Assembly (NCBI RefSeq): GCF_016097555.1 | Contig: NC_054712.1 | Coordinates: 45,431,808 to 45,495,807, forward strand | DNA: 64,000 nucleotides | Reading direction: 5' to 3' | Source of the DNA: Gigantopelta aegis | Taxonomy: Eukaryota > Mollusca > Gastropoda > Neomphalida > Peltospiridae | Shown: in pieces, positions 11,707 to 21,042 of the stretch | How positions within the stretch are numbered: position 1 is the stretch's first letter | How the letters are laid out: each line of letters opens with the position of its first letter | Notes under the pieces: generated by a model | What the model saw: the letters and a program-made list of their open reading frames with translations, nothing else | The model's database searches: none | Told to the model about the DNA's origin: nothing | Made by a program: the position numbers and the translations under genes

Positions 11707-11732
11707 CAGGCCTGGTGCTTATAAAACTTAGA
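11707..11732. mobile_element. Left piece of the MITE into which the mini-Polinton inserted
   Basis: CAGGCCTGGTGCTTATAAAA and CTTAGA match, inverted, the end of 17373-17503 (reverse complement CAGGGCCCGTGCTTCTAAAA, CGTTTAGAGTC). Without the 5.64-kb insert and one CTTAGA, the two flanks make a short TIR element. This fixes the insertion point independently. Confidence 0.65.
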
Positions 11733-12870
11733 AGTAGTAAGGGGGCCTGTATGGGGTCATGACCTACTTTCCCGTGATCACGTGACCTTGGTAGGAAACA
11801 ATGGCCTTTGTATAGATTGGTACAGGTGTGTGACCTGGGTAGGAAACAATGACCTTTGTGTAGGAGACAATGACACAATGGTCTTTGTGTAGGAAACAAT
11901 GGTACAGTGACCTTTATGTAGGAGACAATGGCACAATGGCAATTGTGTAGGAAACAATGGTACAATGACCTTTGTGTAGGAGACAATGGGCTTGGTACAG
12001 GTGTCTGACCTGGGTAGGAAACAATGGCCTTTGTATAGGAGACAATGGCCATGGAGAAAACAATGGCCTTTGTGTAGGAGACAATGACCTTGGTGCAGGT
12101 GTGCGATCATGGTGTATTCAATTCAATGTATTGCATATTACCAAACAAACTGGTATCAGCTAACAAATAAAAGCAAAGAAACAACAACAATTAATAATAA
12201 CAATATGTACAGGCCAGGTGTAAGTCTGACGTTAGTTTTGGCTTCATTGTATAACGTCTATTGTGTTGTTGTATTTTTGTATTCACGGTGGACATAGACG
12301 TGAATGTTTTTTCACAGTGTTTTATTCTAGACACCCAAAATAATAGCCGTTAAAATATGTCTCGTGGGGAAGGACTGTAGCTGTTTGCTGACTGTTTGGT
12401 CTAAAGTGTCGTGTCGCCAGACAAAATGCGTGTGTGATGATTTTCATTCATTTGTATTTCTTTAGCACATTGTCGACGTTTTCTTTGTTGTCGTCATTCA
12501 GCCACTCATTTATTCGCTTTATAATAGAGGAGTACTTTATCAGACCTCTTCATCAGCCCTCATACAAAGGCATTTTATTACTACGCCTCTCCGAGTGTTT
12601 ATGAAACCAGATGAACTGCAAAAGACATACCGAAGCGTGCCCGTCTTAAGTAGCAGAATAAATTTGTTATGGTATGCACACTGACCGTCAAATTTTGTTT
12701 GTGTTTAGCGACATCACTAGAGGACATTGATTTATGAATCATCGATTATTGGATGAAAAACATAATTTTGACAGGAAACCCGCTACATATTTTCCATAAG
12801 TAGCAAGGGATCTTTTATATATACAATCTCATACCCCTTATGGGGCCTGTATTTCATAATTAAATACAAA

Positions 12871-12922
<52 letters not shown>

Positions 12923-13029
12923 CGCTGGTGTTGACTGAATTAGGTCAAACGCGAAGGTGGTAACTAGTGTGTGTGTGTGCGTGTGCGTGTGCTGGTGTTG
13001 ACTGAATTAGGTCAAACGCGAAGGTGGTA

Positions 13030-13100
<71 letters not shown>

Positions 13101-13131
13101 ACTCCAGCTCATTGCTATGAAAAAAGAACGC
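11733..13131. repeat. Left terminal inverted repeat of the mini-Polinton
   Basis: It pairs with 16021-17372. It starts with a tandem array (about 11780-12105) of units containing CCTTTGTGTAGGAGACAATG. Unique sequence and a type A SINE tail fragment (12694-12840) follow. It ends in (GT)n tracts (12874-12918 and 13033-13096) with a ~70-bp internal duplication (GGTGTTGACTGAATTAGGTC at 12927 and 12993). Inverted identity ends near CATTGCTATG..AAAGAACGC at 13131. Confidence 0.75.
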
Positions 13132-13190
13132 TCCAACCTAACCTATGCTCTTTTAACTGCATTTTAAACACGAGTATTTCCCTAGACTAC

Positions 13191-13345
13191 AAGCCTTTAT
13201 AACCAGTGTATTATGTCTGGTACATCAAAGGCCGTGGTATGTGCTGTCTTGTACACACAACTCTTGCTACTATAGAGTAGCGGTAGAAATATTCAATCAT
13301 AAATCTAGTTATAGAGTAGAATACACAAAAAACAAACGCAATGGT
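13191..13345 (+). repeat. SINE body fragment inside the mini-Polinton, copy 1
   Basis: ACCAGTGTATTATGTCTGGT, ACATCAAAGGCCGTGGTATG and CTCTTGCTACTATAGAGTAG recur at 13649-13795 with few changes. Both derive from the type A SINE body. Confidence 0.6.
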
Positions 13346-13379
13346 TGAGAGAGAGAGAGACAGAGATAGACAGAGAGAA

Positions 13380-13436
<57 letters not shown>
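13346..13436. repeat. (GA)n microsatellite
   Basis: GAGAGA with CAGAGA interruptions. The Ser/Leu-rich minus-strand ORF here is an artefact. Confidence 0.9.
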
Positions 13437-13438
<2 letters not shown>

Positions 13439-13603
13439 TCACACGTGATTAATCCATTAGTGTAAGTCGGCGACATGCGCGCCGCCATGGATTTAACAAG
13501 TAGTACGTGTTGACCAAAGGGAAATAACTGCATTTTTAAACAGAAAATTTCTCTACTAGCCTTCTTACGGGGCTTTTTAATTACCAAATGGGTAAATACA
13601 GTG

Positions 13604-13795
13604 GTCGATCTAGGATCGATCCCCGTCGGTGGCCTATTAAGCTATAGCCAACCAGTGTATTATGTCTGGTATATCAAAGGCCGTTGTATGTTCTGTCTTG
13701 TGCACACAGCTCTTGCTACTATAAAGTAGCGGGGTAGAAATATCCAATCACAAATCTAGTCATGGAATAAAACAAAAAAACCAACCGCAATGGTT
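13604..13795 (+). repeat. SINE fragment inside the mini-Polinton, copy 2
   Basis: It begins in the tRNA-like head (GTCGATCTAGGATCGATCCC, CGTCGGTGG) and shares about 145 bp with 13191-13345. It ends in the untranslated 3' flank of the ATPase ORF. Confidence 0.6.
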
Positions 13796-13908
13796 TGGTT
13801 TTTCATTTATTTCTAAATTACAATCACTACAGACAACTACACATGCAATGGACACACATTGGGTTACATCGAGAGGCCTTAAGGGCGACATGTGAATAAT
13901 ATGAGTGT

Positions 13909-15315
13909 TCATTTCTCTTCATCTTCGTCATCCTCCTCATCGTCGGTATCGTTGTCGTCTTGTTCATCCAAATATTCGCCGATCCAGGAACGATACTGAT
14001 TTAATTTAGAACGAATCTGAGGTTTCACATCTCTATCTGGATTCACAAACTGAAGAATTTTCCTGGTGTTGGGACCTTTGTCAGAGTAATGCATATAGGT
14101 CAGAAAGCGAGAGTACGTGTCTTTAAATAACTTCCATTGCAATGTCTTCATGTTTCTTTCGATGGCATCTTGGGACCTGTTTTTATCTTCGTAGCGTTTC
14201 CTCTTGCTTTGGAGATAATCATGATTGATGTCGAATTCACGTTTCACCATGAGACGAATGCCTTCGTTTTCCAAGTCGGGCGACGACTCTTCATTTCCCT
14301 CCTCGCACGTTTTCACGTGTCGCTGCAAGTCGCTTCCGCCTTTAAAGACCAGACCACACGTATTACAAAACTGCATCCTCTTGACTTTTTTCAGATAGGG
14401 TTCTATCTCATCATCTTCTTCGTCGTCACTTTCGTAGGCGGGTATGCCTGGTAGTTTTCTCTTGAATGCGTCCCTTTGCATGATTTGCACGTAGAGCTCT
14501 ATTTTCGACGGTGGTTGCACGTCTTCTGAGACATTCGCCGTTACGCTCGTGCTTTTATACCATTCGGACGGCCACGTCTCTAAACCATTAGGTCGAAGAC
14601 GCCAATGTTCGGGCGTGGTCGGTTTCAAGTCCACCAAGAGATGTCCGTAGGGCCTGTGGGTAGCTTCCTCAAACCGATGCATGAAATGACGAGTGTTTTC
14701 CGGATACATCTGCCGTGCCAACGTCAGAACTTGCTGCTTGTCGATGGGGTTATTGAACAGCGCTACATAATGGCAGTTTCTTCTCTGTGTCGGATCCTTG
14801 CTGTGATACAGGTTCTGGTTGATGGCGATGACGGATAAGTTTCTGTGATGACTTCCTTCTGTGAACAGGTCGGTGATTCTTGGGTCTTTGTTAGCCATAC
14901 ACATCAGGTCGTCCAACACGATGAGATTTCTGACTCTGGGATCCAAATAATGATCCTTTTCCAAATTCTCGGGTATGCCTTGAACAAATTTCATTCGAGC
15001 AACCATTTTTATCGTATCATAGAGGGGTTGCCATCGTTTGTAGAGCCAGATGATGCGCTGAGGAGGCGGCTGGATTTTACCATCCCTCAACAATTTGTAT
15101 ACCAAAAATGTCTTTCCACACGACGTGGGTCCCGACACGATCATGGTGAAGGGATGTAGCAATCTTAGGGGATGCTGCTGCTGTTGTGGTGGTGGTGGCT
15201 GCTGTGGTGGTGGCTGCTGCTGATGTGGTGGTGGTTGTGGTGGTGGCGGCTGCTGTGGTGGTGGTGGTGGTGGTGGTAGACCTTTAGCATGTTTTTGTTG
15301 AAAATGTCTTAACAT
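13909..15315 (-). CDS. Polinton-type packaging ATPase (FtsK/HerA, A32-like) with zinc-finger segments
   Basis: A continuous 468-codon ORF. Residues ~1-12 (MLRHFQQKHAKG) look like the second half of a C2H2 finger. Residues ~13-50 are a Pro/Gln low-complexity linker. The P-loop ATPase follows: Walker A GPTSCGKT at ~60-67, Walker B LIVLDDLM at ~134-141, and TEGSHHRNLSVIAINQNLY, which fits the DNA-packaging ATPases of Polintons and related viruses. A C2HC finger (CNTCG..H..TC) lies at ~331-350 and the acidic C-terminus is rich in D/E. The family pumps DNA into capsids; here that role is inferred, since no capsid gene is present. One TGA (15343-15345) precedes the start in frame, at the position of the second Cys of the upstream finger. 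A further in-frame ATG lies at 15364-15366. The visible Met may therefore not be the ancestral start. The small ORF 15423-15788 lies just upstream on the same strand. Confidence 0.75.
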   Translation of the reverse strand: MLRHFQQKHAKGLPPPPPPPQQPPPPQPPPHQQQPPPQQPPPPQQQQHPLRLLHPFTMIVSGPTSCGKTFLVYKLLRDGKIQPPPQRIIWLYKRWQPLYDTIKMVARMKFVQGIPENLEKDHYLDPRVRNLIVLDDLMCMANKDPRITDLFTEGSHHRNLSVIAINQNLYHSKDPTQRRNCHYVALFNNPIDKQQVLTLARQMYPENTRHFMHRFEEATHRPYGHLLVDLKPTTPEHWRLRPNGLETWPSEWYKSTSVTANVSEDVQPPSKIELYVQIMQRDAFKRKLPGIPAYESDDEEDDEIEPYLKKVKRMQFCNTCGLVFKGGSDLQRHVKTCEEGNEESSPDLENEGIRLMVKREFDINHDYLQSKRKRYEDKNRSQDAIERNMKTLQWKLFKDTYSRFLTYMHYSDKGPNTRKILQFVNPDRDVKPQIRSKLNQYRSWIGEYLDEQDDNDTDDEEDDEDEEK

Positions 15316-15422
15316 GGCGTCTCTGCGCGAGAATGTAAAACCTCATTCTGAACATGTGCTCGGCATGACAACTCTAAATGAAATGACGATATCTGACCCA
15401 CATAGTTCCTTTTATAGTTTAT

Positions 15423-15788
15423 TTAGAAATGCTTCTGCAGTTTTGGGGCTTTCCAGCCCGTACCACTTTGTTGTTGTTGTTGTTGTTTCCGTTTCAGATC
15501 GACCTTGGCTTGCTCTACCACCTGTTGTGTTGGGGACACCATGACGACTTTGGGTGTCGGAGGCTTGTTCTGTTCCTCTTTTTCTTTTTTCCATGTAGGG
15601 TAATACAGTTCTAGACATCGATCTACACTGTACATCATCTGACTTTTCCCACCACGTTGCACTGGAAAATGAGGTTGAAGTTTACCTTCTGCCTGCAGTT
15701 TATAGAAACGGGTCCACTTATCCACGTCGTGTACATATAACTTGTACTGCTCCTTTAAAGGTTCTACCTCAAATGACGAGTTTTCCAA
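15423..15788 (-). CDS. Small mini-Polinton protein of unknown function
   Basis: A 121-codon ORF upstream of the ATPase on the same strand; only about 56 bp separate its stop from the upstream in-frame ATG of the ATPase frame. The N-terminal ~70 residues are charged and aromatic (VDKWTRFYKLQAEG, RCLELYYPTWKKEKEEQ). The C-terminal part has a Gln run (~105-112) from a CAA/TTG repeat and ends basic. There is no signal peptide, membrane segment or Cys pattern. Its retention beside the ATPase in an otherwise stripped element suggests either a shared role or chance survival. I do not recognise the family. Confidence 0.5.
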   Translation of the reverse strand: MENSSFEVEPLKEQYKLYVHDVDKWTRFYKLQAEGKLQPHFPVQRGGKSQMMYSVDRCLELYYPTWKKEKEEQNKPPTPKVVMVSPTQQVVEQAKVDLKRKQQQQQQSGTGWKAPKLQKHF

Positions 15789-16020
15789 AACTATTTTACA
15801 TATATACCTTATGACGCATAAAGATATGGTACAGGAATGTTTGAATGTGTGTGATACCTATGACCAGTGCCCCTCCTCCCAGGCACAAATTAGATCGTGC
15901 GAGCTCCCAAAAAACATCGTTACCAACATATTACCCTTTACCAGTGTCACCACCATAGGGACACATCCAGAGACACACTCATGGACGCAGGACATAACTA
16001 AGAAAGCTGAGTTGCAGACA

Positions 16021-16059
16021 CGCGTTCTTTCTCCATAGCAATGGGCTGGGAGTGTTTCA

Positions 16060-16108
<49 letters not shown>

Positions 16109-17372
16109 TACCACCTTCGCGTTTGACCTAATTCAGTCAACACCAGCACACGCACACACAGACACACACAAGTTTGTATTTAATCTTGAAATACTGGCCC
16201 CATAAGGGATATGAGATTGTATATATAAAAGATCCCTTGCTACTTATGGAAAAACTGTAGCGGGTTTCCTCTCTAAAACTGTCAAAATTATGTTTTTCAT
16301 CCAATAACCGATGATTTATAAATCAATGTCCTCTAGTGATGTCGCTAAACACAAACAAACTTTGACGGTCAGTGTGCATACCATAACAAATTTATTCTGC
16401 TACTTAAGACGGGCACGCGTCGGTATGTCTTTTGCAGTTCACCTGGTTTCATAAACACTCGGAGAGGCGTAATAAAATGCCTTTGTATGAGGGCTGATGA
16501 AGAGGTCTGATAAAGTACTCCTCTATTATAAAGCGAATGAATGAATGGCTGAATGACGACAACAAAGAAAACGTCGACAATGTACTAAAGAAATACAAAT
16601 GAATAAAATCATCACACACGCATTTTGTCTGGCGACATGAAAGCCTCACTTTAGACCAAACAGTCAGCAAACAGCTACAGTCCTTCCCCACGAGACATAT
16701 TTTAACGGCTATTAATTTGGGTGTCTAGAATAAAACACTGTGAAAAAACAAAATGGGTACATATTACAAAATGGGTCGTTTATTACAAAATGGGCCTCAA
16801 CACACGTCTATGTCCACCGTGAATACAAAAATACAACAACACAATAGACGTTATACAATGAAGCCAAAACCAACGTCAGACTTATACCTGGCCTGTACAT
16901 ATTGTTATTATTAATTGCTGTTGTTTCTTTGCTTTTATTTGTTTGCTGTCACCAGTTTGTTTGGTAATATGCAATACATTGAATTGAATACACCATGATC
17001 GCACACCTGCACCAAGGTAATTGTCTCCTACACAAAGGCCATTGTTTCCTCCATGGCCATTGTCTCCTATACAAAGGCCATTGTTTCCTACCCAGGTCAG
17101 ACACCTGTACCAAGCCCATTGTCTCCTACACAAAGGTCATTGTACCATTGTTTCCTACACAATGGCCACTGTGCCATTGTCTCCTACACAAAGGTCATTG
17201 TACCATTGTTTCCTACACAAAGACCATTGTGTCATTGTCTCCTACACAAAGGTCATTGTTTCCTACCCAGGTCACACACCTGTACCAATATATACAAAGG
17301 CCATTGTTTCCTACCAAGGTCACGTGATCACGGAAAAGTAGGTCATGACCCCATACAGGCCCCCCTACTTCT
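16021..17372. repeat. Right terminal inverted repeat of the mini-Polinton
   Basis: Inverted partner of 11733-13131. It starts with (AC)n (16062-16104), then the SINE tail fragment (16206-16372) and unique sequence, and ends in the outer tandem array (16995-17330). It lacks the ~70-bp duplication of the left arm. It has an extra ~50 bp at about 16750-16800 containing ATTACAAAATGGG twice. Confidence 0.75.
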
Positions 17373-17503
17373 CTTAGAGTCTAGACTCGAGACTCTAATA
17401 AAGTCTGCGAGGTGAACGTCGTGGCTACGCCATACAAATTGTATGCATATGACGTAATTAGAGATTGAGTCTGGACTCTAAACGTTTTAGAAGCACGGGC
17501 CCT
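17373..17503. mobile_element. Right piece of the MITE hosting the mini-Polinton
   Basis: It starts with the duplicated CTTAGA and continues GTCTAGACTCGAGACTC. It ends GAGTCTGGACTCTAAACG, TTTTAGAAGCACGGGCCCTG, the inverse of 11707-11732. Confidence 0.65.
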
Positions 17504-17509
17504 GGTCTG

Positions 17510-18275
17510 TTTATCAACACACCGAAACACATTCCATAGTTTGCACGTGCATCACGCAGTTGCCCCGTACACGTGCGTGGGGTGTTATTCTCGATTTTGA
17601 TCATTTACAGGAAGGTCGATTAATCAGTGGAATATTATTTCTGTACAATCTTTTTCTTTCTGTAGAATCATACAGTTGTTATTATTTTGTTTTTAGTCAT
17701 TTTTATTGTTTGAATTTGTGATTTACTTATAAAACAACGTCAACTTTCAAATTTCACTTCTGACCCTAATCATCCTTCAAGATCTTTGGTGGACATAAAA
17801 CTTACTGTAATACTGAACTACTGGTTGTAATGTTTGTCCAATTAATTCACTATTATCATAAAACCATTCCACACAGCTAATATACCTTACAATTTTGGCA
17901 ATTGTAAATTCTTATTACAGTTCCTCTACTTTTGTGAAGGGTATATTATTGTGCAAAATAAATAGGAAACGAAAGAACGTATGTGAAGTTCTGTATTTGT
18001 ATATCAAAATGAAAAATGTGCCATCAATACAAAACATAATAAACTCGCTTTGTGTAAAATGTCACTGTTCTACATTGCGCATTGCATACTTTTCCCGCTA
18101 CTCAACTTCAAAAGTTGAACGATGTTTTAATCACCTGATTAGATATGAACATAAAAATAACTTGGAATGAATACATAGGAGGCACGGCATCCAGCCAATT
18201 GCGTCGCTACAGGTCTGTGCTTTCATTGGCGTCTTTAGACTCAAGATTCTAGTTCAATCAACCAGTAGAAAGGAA
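17510..18275. other. Gene-free stretch of gene 1 intron
   Basis: AT-rich. An ORF at 17895-18170 has no recognisable domain. No repeat structure seen. Confidence 0.35.
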
Positions 18276-18283
18276 GAAAATGT

Positions 18284-18598
18284 TTTATTTAACGACGCAC
18301 TCAACACATTTTATTTACGGTTATATGGCGTCGGACATATGGTTATGGACCACACAGATATTGAGACAGGAAACCCTCTGTCGCCATTTTATGGGCTACT
18401 CTTATCGATTAATAGCAAGAGATCCTTTATATGCACCATCCCACAGACAGGATAACACATACCACGGCATTTGATATACCAGTCGTGGTGCACTGGCTAA
18501 AGCGAGAACTAGCCCAATGGGCCCATCGACGGGGATCGATCGCAGACCGACCGCGCATCAAGCGAACGCTTTACCACTGGGCTACGTCCCGCCCTCCA
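18284..18598 (-). repeat. Type A SINE, ACGCACTC-tail subtype
   Basis: On the minus strand it has a tRNA-like head (GGGCGGGACGTAGCCCAGTG) and the standard body. Its tail differs (ACCATATGTCCGACGCCATA, TGTTGAGTGCGTCGTTAAAT) from that of the 6829-7133 copy. Confidence 0.85.
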
Positions 18599-18904
18599 GT
18601 AAAAAGGTGCCAGAACAGAAAGTCGTACTAGAAAAACCGTCTAGCACACGTCCCCATGACGGTAGTGCGCCCTTTTCATTGGCCAATCGTACTCGTCGTT
18701 TAGGAGATAGATGGCCGGTGCTACCTGTTGATTACGTCATTCTCCAATTAAAGATAGTACCGGACATCACGCAATACGTAATGCTGCACCCATTCCTTTC
18801 AGTGACCGAACATATATCAGCTGAGAGGAGTGTCGTCACCAAACAAACATAAAATGCAGTGAATTTTATAATAATTACACTAAAACTATAAGAATCATAG
18901 AATT

Positions 18905-19051
18905 AGAAAATATTTCTGACACTCGTCCTTTTGTAGATGGTTTTTCTGACAATCGTCTCAAGAAAACCAATGCCTGGAGCTCGTTTCCTTGATTTTCTTG
19001 AGACTTGTGTCAGAAAAACATCTACAAAAGGACTCGTGCCAGAAACTATTA
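18905..19051. repeat. Fold-back hairpin element
   Basis: Left arm TTTCTGACACTCGTCCTTTT, GTAGATGGTTTTTCTGACA, GTCTCAAGAAAA. Right arm TTTTCTTGAGAC, TGTCAGAAAAACATCTAC, AAAAGGACTCGTGCCAGAAA. Arms of about 58 bp surround a ~30-bp loop. Confidence 0.7.
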
Positions 19052-19066
19052 TTCTAGATTTTTTGA

Positions 19067-19450
19067 AAGGAACATTCCTGAGTTTGCTGCTTTGTAAGAT
19101 GTTTCCGACTAATAAAATATTTCTACGATTAAACTTACATATGAAATATATTTTCTGGTTTAGAATATCAGTGTCTGTATATTCAATGTCTTTTTGGTCA
19201 CCTTTGTAAGAAGCCCAAACTGGATTTTGTCTTCAAATAATTTCGTAGGTATGAAAAAATATATTTTTGGAAATAAAATTAAATTTAACCTAGTACAAAT
19301 ATTAGAACGATCAGAAACACGCTTAATATACAGCCACTTATATTGTATGCCGAAAAATATATTTGTTATGTAATTACAATCGTTAAAAAGTCTTTGTTAT
19401 TCGATAACATCTTAAAATGTGCAGCAAACTCAGGAATGTCCCTTTAATGA
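19067..19450. mobile_element. TTAA-type MITE, copy 2
   Basis: It aligns along its length with 9491-9862 (AACATTCCTGAGTTTGCTGC left; GCAGCAAACTCAGGAATGTC right, then CCTTTAA). It contains AGAAGCCCAAACTGGATTTT and AACGATCAGAAACA as in copy 1. It lies about 140 bp before the CTLD-N exon of gene 1. Confidence 0.75.
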
Positions 19451-19473
19451 GTTCGGCGACACAAACTAGTTTT

Positions 19474-19520
19474 AACAACAACAACAACAACAACAACAAC
19501 AAAAACAACAACAACAGCAA
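19474..19520. repeat. (AAC)n microsatellite
   Basis: AAC/CAA triplet run about 70 bp before the exon. Gene 2 has a (GAT)n tract at the equivalent place. Confidence 0.85.
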
Positions 19521-19590
19521 CAGAAGCAACATCAACATCAATAGCTAAATAAATAAATAATACAGATACTAAGTGGAATTATATTTGCAG

Positions 19591-19776
19591 GTCATTGTCC
19601 AGTCGAAGATGGGTATATACTGATTGACAAGCTGAACTTATGTTTTAAAGTGTCCACCACCATGAAATTGTTTGACGAGGCACGTGACATTTGCAGCGAA
19701 TCAGGTGCCAGACTGATTGTCCTGGACACCGAGGAGAAAAACACAGCTGTCAGTAGCTATATCAGGGAAAACATAG
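19591..19776 (+). CDS. Lectin gene 1, CTLD N-terminal exon
   Basis: This 186-bp internal exon runs from acceptor TATATTTGCAG to donor ATAG|GTAATG, with phase 1 at both ends. It reads GHCPVEDGYILIDKLNLCF, then FDEARDICSESGARLIVLD and TEEKNTAVSSYI. This is the first half of a long-form C-type lectin domain: the N-terminal Cys hairpin, the alpha-1 region (F.EAR..C), A.LIVLDT and the alpha-2 region (E..AV..YI). It joins the PAN exon through a Gly codon split across the intron, and the CTLD-C exon at 22320 likewise. The exon in gene 3 is also 186 bp. The first intron unit downstream repeats the last exon bases (see the minisatellite). Confidence 0.85.
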
Positions 19777-20260
19777 GTAATGACTCTTTGTGATGGTAGA
19801 AAGAAAACATAGGTAATGTCTGTTTGTGGCGGTAGAAAAAAAACATAGGTAATGTCTGTTTGTGATAGTAGGAAAAAAACATATGTAATGTCTGTTTGTG
19901 ATGGTAGAAAAAAAAATAGGTGATGTCTGTCTGTGGTGATAGAAAGAAAACATAGGTAATGTATGTTTGTGGCGACAGAAAGAAAACAGGGTGGTAAAAA
20001 GAAAACATATGTGATGTCTGTTTGTCATGGTAGAAAGAAAACATAGGTAATGTCTGTTTGCGGTGGTAGAAAGAAAACATAGGTAATGTATCTTTGTGGC
20101 GACAGAAAGAAAACAGGGTGGTAAAAAGAAAACATATGTGATGTCTGTTTGTCATGGTAGAAAGAAAACATAGGTAATGTCTGTTTGCGGTGGTAGAAAG
20201 AAAACATAGGTAATGTCTGTTTGCGGTGGCAGAAACAAAACATGTCATATTTGCTTTACA
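19777..20260. repeat. Intronic minisatellite carrying copies of the exon-intron junction
   Basis: Units of about 34-36 bp, consensus GAAAACATAGGTAATGTCTG then TTTGTGGCGGTAGAAA, start directly at the splice donor. The core AACATAGGTAATG equals the real junction AACATAG|GTAATG and recurs intact several times (about 19812, 19847, 19951, 20041, 20077, 20168, 20204). Two longer units at about 19970-20060 and 20090-20180 are higher-order duplicates. Confidence 0.75.
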
Positions 20261-20734
20261 TTGGTGGTAGATATCAAAGTAGAAATCAGACGTAATAATT
20301 TCTTTACTCTGGTAGTAAAAAGGACACGTGATATTCGTCTTAGACTGGCGGTAGAAAGGAAACATGGTTAATATTTGTCTTAGAATGGCGGTAGAAAGAG
20401 GACCATAGTGTCTGAAATTGGCGACAAAAAGCAAAAACACATGCAAGTAATGTTCGTCATATTTTAGTCAGATGGCAAAGCGTGGCCAGGCAACGCCTGA
20501 CTTTCGTGGCAGACAGTAAACATAAATAATATTTGTTTTAAACATTTGCTAGAAAGAAAACATGGGTATCTGTGTTACACTAGCGGTAAGAAAAACAAAC
20601 ATGGGTAATGTTTGCCTGAAACAGACGGTTTAAAGTAAACAGGTAACATTTGTCGTAGACTGGCGGTAGAAAAACATATATGTAGACCTGTAATGTTTGT
20701 ATTATACCAACGTTAGCAAGTCAAAATTCATATA

Positions 20735-20985
20735 GGCAATGTTTGTCTTAGACTGGCGGTAGAAAGCAAACACGTGTAATGTTTATCTTAAACTGGCGAT
20801 AGAAAGCAAACACGTGTAATGTTTATCTTAAACTGGCGGTAGAAAGTAAACATGTGTAATGTTTATCTTAAACTGGTGATAGAAAGCAAACACGTGTAAT
20901 GTTTATCTTAAACTGGCCATAGAAAGCAAACACGTGTAATGTTTATCTTAAACTGGCGATAGAAAGCAAACGTGTAATGATTGTG
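20735..20985. repeat. ~40-bp intronic minisatellite
   Basis: About six units of GTTTATCTTAAACTGGCG then ATAGAAAGCAAACACGTGTA. Diverged units continue at 20560-20735 and 21850-22080. Related sequence flanks the last exon of gene 2 (40470-40550). Confidence 0.8.
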
Positions 20986-21042
20986 TTAGACTAGCTGCAG
21001 TACAAACATACATATTTCCTGTGACTGTCTTCTGAGCTGTCC

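Larger units (their letters stand above)
11733..17372 (-). mobile_element. Mini-Polinton (Polinton/Maverick-like, non-autonomous)
   Basis: The 5640-bp element is flanked by a 6-bp duplication CTTAGA (11727-11732 and 17373-17378). The left end begins AGTAGTAAGGGGGCCTG. The right end, reverse-complemented, begins AGAAGTAGGGGGGCCTG, with no gap in the alignment. Long TIRs (11733-13131 and 16021-17372) follow. Polintons are known for 6-bp target duplications, 5'-AG termini, long TIRs and a virus-type packaging ATPase. All four traits are present here, the last encoded at 13909-15315 (-). No protein-primed DNA polymerase, retroviral-type integrase, adenovirus-type protease or capsid ORF is visible. 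Full Polintons are typically 15-20 kb. The interior also contains SINE fragments and a (GA)n tract. I infer a deletion derivative that would need helper proteins. The ORF direction (-) is given as the strand. Confidence 0.8.

Noticed and set aside
11579..12110. ORFs of 110-157 codons with HCLLHKGHC repeats (also 16995-17415)
   Set aside because: They come from the tandem array at the ends of the mini-Polinton TIRs and appear in several frames at once.
14137..15159. Plus-strand ORFs of 77-105 codons opposite the ATPase
   Set aside because: Shadows of the 468-codon ATPase frame; no own motifs.
19757..20446. 229-codon minus-strand ORF with FYHRKQTLPMFS repeats
   Set aside because: Antisense of the intronic minisatellite following the lectin exon.
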